A stretch of 52,016 nt of DNA from SFWF01 sp045636705 (GTDB lineage Bacteria > Bacillota > Clostridia > Oscillospirales > Acutalibacteraceae), in NCBI GenBank assembly GCA_045636705.1, contig JAZTYA010000035.1:1-52016 (forward strand), given 5' to 3'. Both the position numbers and the translations under genes were made by a program. The notes beneath the pieces are model-generated. The model made no database searches. It was not told where the DNA came from and was given only the letters and a program-made list of their open reading frames with translations. This document shows, piece after piece, positions 50,507-52,016 of the stretch. How positions within the stretch are numbered: position 1 is the first letter of the stretch; each line of letters opens with the position of its first letter.

Positions 50507-51667
50507 ATGAGTATTACTTTAAAAGACAATAGCTTTGTGGCTTCCACTTATGGAAGATTTCCAATAGAGCTTGACCACGGTAAAGGCTCTTACGTTTACG
50601 ATACAAACGGCAAAGAGTATATCGATATGGGCACTGGTATTGCGGTAAATACCTTCGGCATTGCCGATGAGGAATGGATTAATGCCGCAAACGAGCAGAT
50701 GCAAAAGTTGGCTCACGTGTCAAACCTTTATTATACAGAGCCTTGCGCTAAGCTTGCTGAGGTTTTATGCAATCGAACGGGGATGAAAAAGGTTTTCTTT
50801 TCAAATTCGGGAGCAGAAGCAAATGAGTGCGCAATTAAGACTGCTCGCCGTTACAGCTTTCAAAAATACGGCGAGGGCAGAAGCACTATCGTAACCCTTA
50901 AAAACAGCTTCCACGGCAGAACGGTTACAACCCTTGCCGCCACAGGTCAGGATAGCTTCCATACCGAATTTGGTCCTTTTACAGAAGGATTTGCTTATGC
51001 GGATGCAAACGATTTTGAGCAGGTAGAAAAGCTTGCAAAGGAAAAGAATGCTTGCGCTGTTATGATGGAACTTGTTCAAGGCGAAGGCGGTGTTATGAAA
51101 CTCGATGAGGAGTTCGTAAAAAAGGTAGCTGATTTCTGTGAATCTAACGACCTTTTGCTTATAATCGACGAGGTTCAAACCGGAAACGGAAGAACGGGTA
51201 GCCTTTACGCTTTTGAACAGTTCGGCATTAAACCTGATATCGTTTCAACCGCAAAGGGACTAGGCGGAGGACTTCCGATAGGAGCAACCCTTTTCGGCGA
51301 AAAGACCGAAAAGGTCTTGACACCAGGCTCTCACGGTTCAACCTTTGGCGGAAACCCCGTTTGTTGCGCCGCAGCATATAGCATAATATCAAGAATTGAT
51401 GATGCGGTTTTAAGCGGCGTAAAACAAAAGAGTGAATATATTTTTAATGAATTGTCGGGCGCTAAGGGAATAAAAAACGTTAGCGGAATGGGACTAATGA
51501 TAGGTATAGAACTCGAAAAGGACGTAAAAGAGGTTATCGCTCTTTGCCGTGAAAATGGCGTGTTAGTCCTTTCGGCAAAGACAAAACTTCGTCTTTTACC
51601 GGCTTTAAATATTCCCGATGAGCTACTACACAAAGCAGTTAAGATAATTAAGGAGTGTGCAAAATAA
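50507..51667 (+). CDS. argD: Acetylornithine aminotransferase
   Basis: This 386-residue class III aminotransferase converts acetylglutamate semialdehyde to acetylornithine with glutamate and pyridoxal phosphate. FFSNSGAEANECAIK binds the cofactor phosphate, LLIIDEVQTGNGRTG holds the Asp for the pyridine nitrogen, and STAKGLGGGLPIGA carries the Schiff-base Lys. FHGRTVTTLAATGQ is also conserved. The start is ATG 50507, five bases after GGAGG; an upstream ATG at 50456 would lie inside argB. The stop overlaps the argF start by one base (TAATG). Confidence 0.96.
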   Translation: MSITLKDNSFVASTYGRFPIELDHGKGSYVYDTNGKEYIDMGTGIAVNTFGIADEEWINAANEQMQKLAHVSNLYYTEPCAKLAEVLCNRTGMKKVFFSNSGAEANECAIKTARRYSFQKYGEGRSTIVTLKNSFHGRTVTTLAATGQDSFHTEFGPFTEGFAYADANDFEQVEKLAKEKNACAVMMELVQGEGGVMKLDEEFVKKVADFCESNDLLLIIDEVQTGNGRTGSLYAFEQFGIKPDIVSTAKGLGGGLPIGATLFGEKTEKVLTPGSHGSTFGGNPVCCAAAYSIISRIDDAVLSGVKQKSEYIFNELSGAKGIKNVSGMGLMIGIELEKDVKEVIALCRENGVLVLSAKTKLRLLPALNIPDELLHKAVKIIKECAK

Positions 51668-52016
51668 TGGCAAGGCATTTATTAAAGCTTATGGATTTAA
51701 GCCAAAAAGAAATTACCGAGATACTTAATCTTGCCGACCAGTTAAAATACGAAAAGAAGCATGGCATTGAACATCATCACCTAAAGGGCAAAACCTTAGG
51801 TATGATTTTCCAAAAGTCATCTACACGTACCCGTGTATCTTTTGAAGTAGGTATGTATGACCTTGGTGGTTCGGCCTTGTTCCTTTCTTCTCGTGACCTT
51901 CAAATCGGCAGAGGAGAACCCGTTGAAGACACCGCAAGAGTGCTTTCGGGATATCTTGACGGTATAATGATTAGAACCTTCGAGCAGGCAGAGGTAGAGG
52001 CATTAGCAGAGTATGG
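51667..52016 (+). CDS. argF: Ornithine carbamoyltransferase, N-terminal part (cut by window end)
   Basis: The first 116 residues of the enzyme that makes citrulline from ornithine and carbamoyl phosphate are present. FQKSSTRTRVSFEVGMYDLG contains the carbamoyl-phosphate loop STRTR, and SSRDLQIGRGEPVEDTARVL is the next conserved stretch. MIRTFEQAEVEALAEY ends the visible part. The anabolic type is favoured by its place in the biosynthetic operon. The start shares one base with the argD stop, so translation is coupled. The C-terminal ornithine-binding half lies beyond the window. Confidence 0.95.
   Translation, partial: MARHLLKLMDLSQKEITEILNLADQLKYEKKHGIEHHHLKGKTLGMIFQKSSTRTRVSFEVGMYDLGGSALFLSSRDLQIGRGEPVEDTARVLSGYLDGIMIRTFEQAEVEALAEY

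Overview
The window reads as the chromosome of a low-GC, strictly anaerobic member of the Clostridia (Bacillota). The reasons are strong AGGAGG-type ribosome binding sites, TTGnnA-N17-TATnAT promoters, frequent TTG/GTG starts, a sporulation sigma-K gene, oxygen-protection proteins typical of anaerobes (flavodiiron protein plus rubredoxin), a corrinoid methyltransferase operon and lipoprotein-based sugar importers. The standard bacterial code fits (TGA is used as stop). No tRNA, rRNA, CRISPR array, transposase or phage gene was seen. The species cannot be named from this stretch.

Layout. 1-3288: a hairpin-rich repeat, then a four-gene operon (polysaccharide deacetylase-like, PHP phosphoesterase, second deacetylase-like, SGNH hydrolase). 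3297-5345: oxygen/NO defence operon (flavodiiron-flavin reductase-rubredoxin fusion and a separate rubredoxin). 5347-7995: an Xre repressor divergent from two zinc-ribbon membrane proteins, with twin operators between them. 8009-14907: CapA-like protein, divergent pcrA-membrane protein-rlmD operon, histidine phosphatase. 15075-20793: corrinoid-dependent methyl-transfer operon, opened by an AraC regulator fused in frame to a corrinoid protein. 20807-25361: minus-strand operon of an SbcD/SbcC-like (YhaO/YhaN-like) pair and galM. 25369-31026: operon DUF951-prfA-ywlC-coaE-M18 aminopeptidase-azlC-azlD, whose leader is a 280-bp element with 24-bp terminal inverted repeats. 30989-31705: sigK on the minus strand. 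31973-46020: a large carbohydrate-import locus with two solute-binding proteins and five permease genes (one a tandem duplicate), a secreted beta-propeller/TPR/YIP1-like protein and a DUF5696-like lipoprotein, but no ATPase gene. 46065-52016: the arginine operon argG-argC-argJ-argB-argD-argF (argF cut by the window end), with two ARG-box-like operators 117 bp apart.

How the parts work together. In the methyl-transfer operon, one UroD-fold protein probably takes a methyl group from a substrate to the corrinoid protein, the second (MtaA-like, with a full His-x-Cys...Cys zinc site) passes it to an acceptor, and the ferredoxin-ASKHA protein reactivates oxidised corrinoid. The fused AraC domain would link expression to the methylated substrate or to the corrinoid state. 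In the sugar locus, the binding proteins and permeases must share an ATPase encoded elsewhere. The arginine operon covers all steps from acetylglutamate to argininosuccinate; argA is unnecessary because ArgJ can recycle acetyl groups, and argH is not in view.

The strongest candidates for something new are the AraC-corrinoid fusion with its internal ribosome binding site, the inverted-repeat element forming the prfA operon leader, and the unusual domain combinations in the sugar-import locus.
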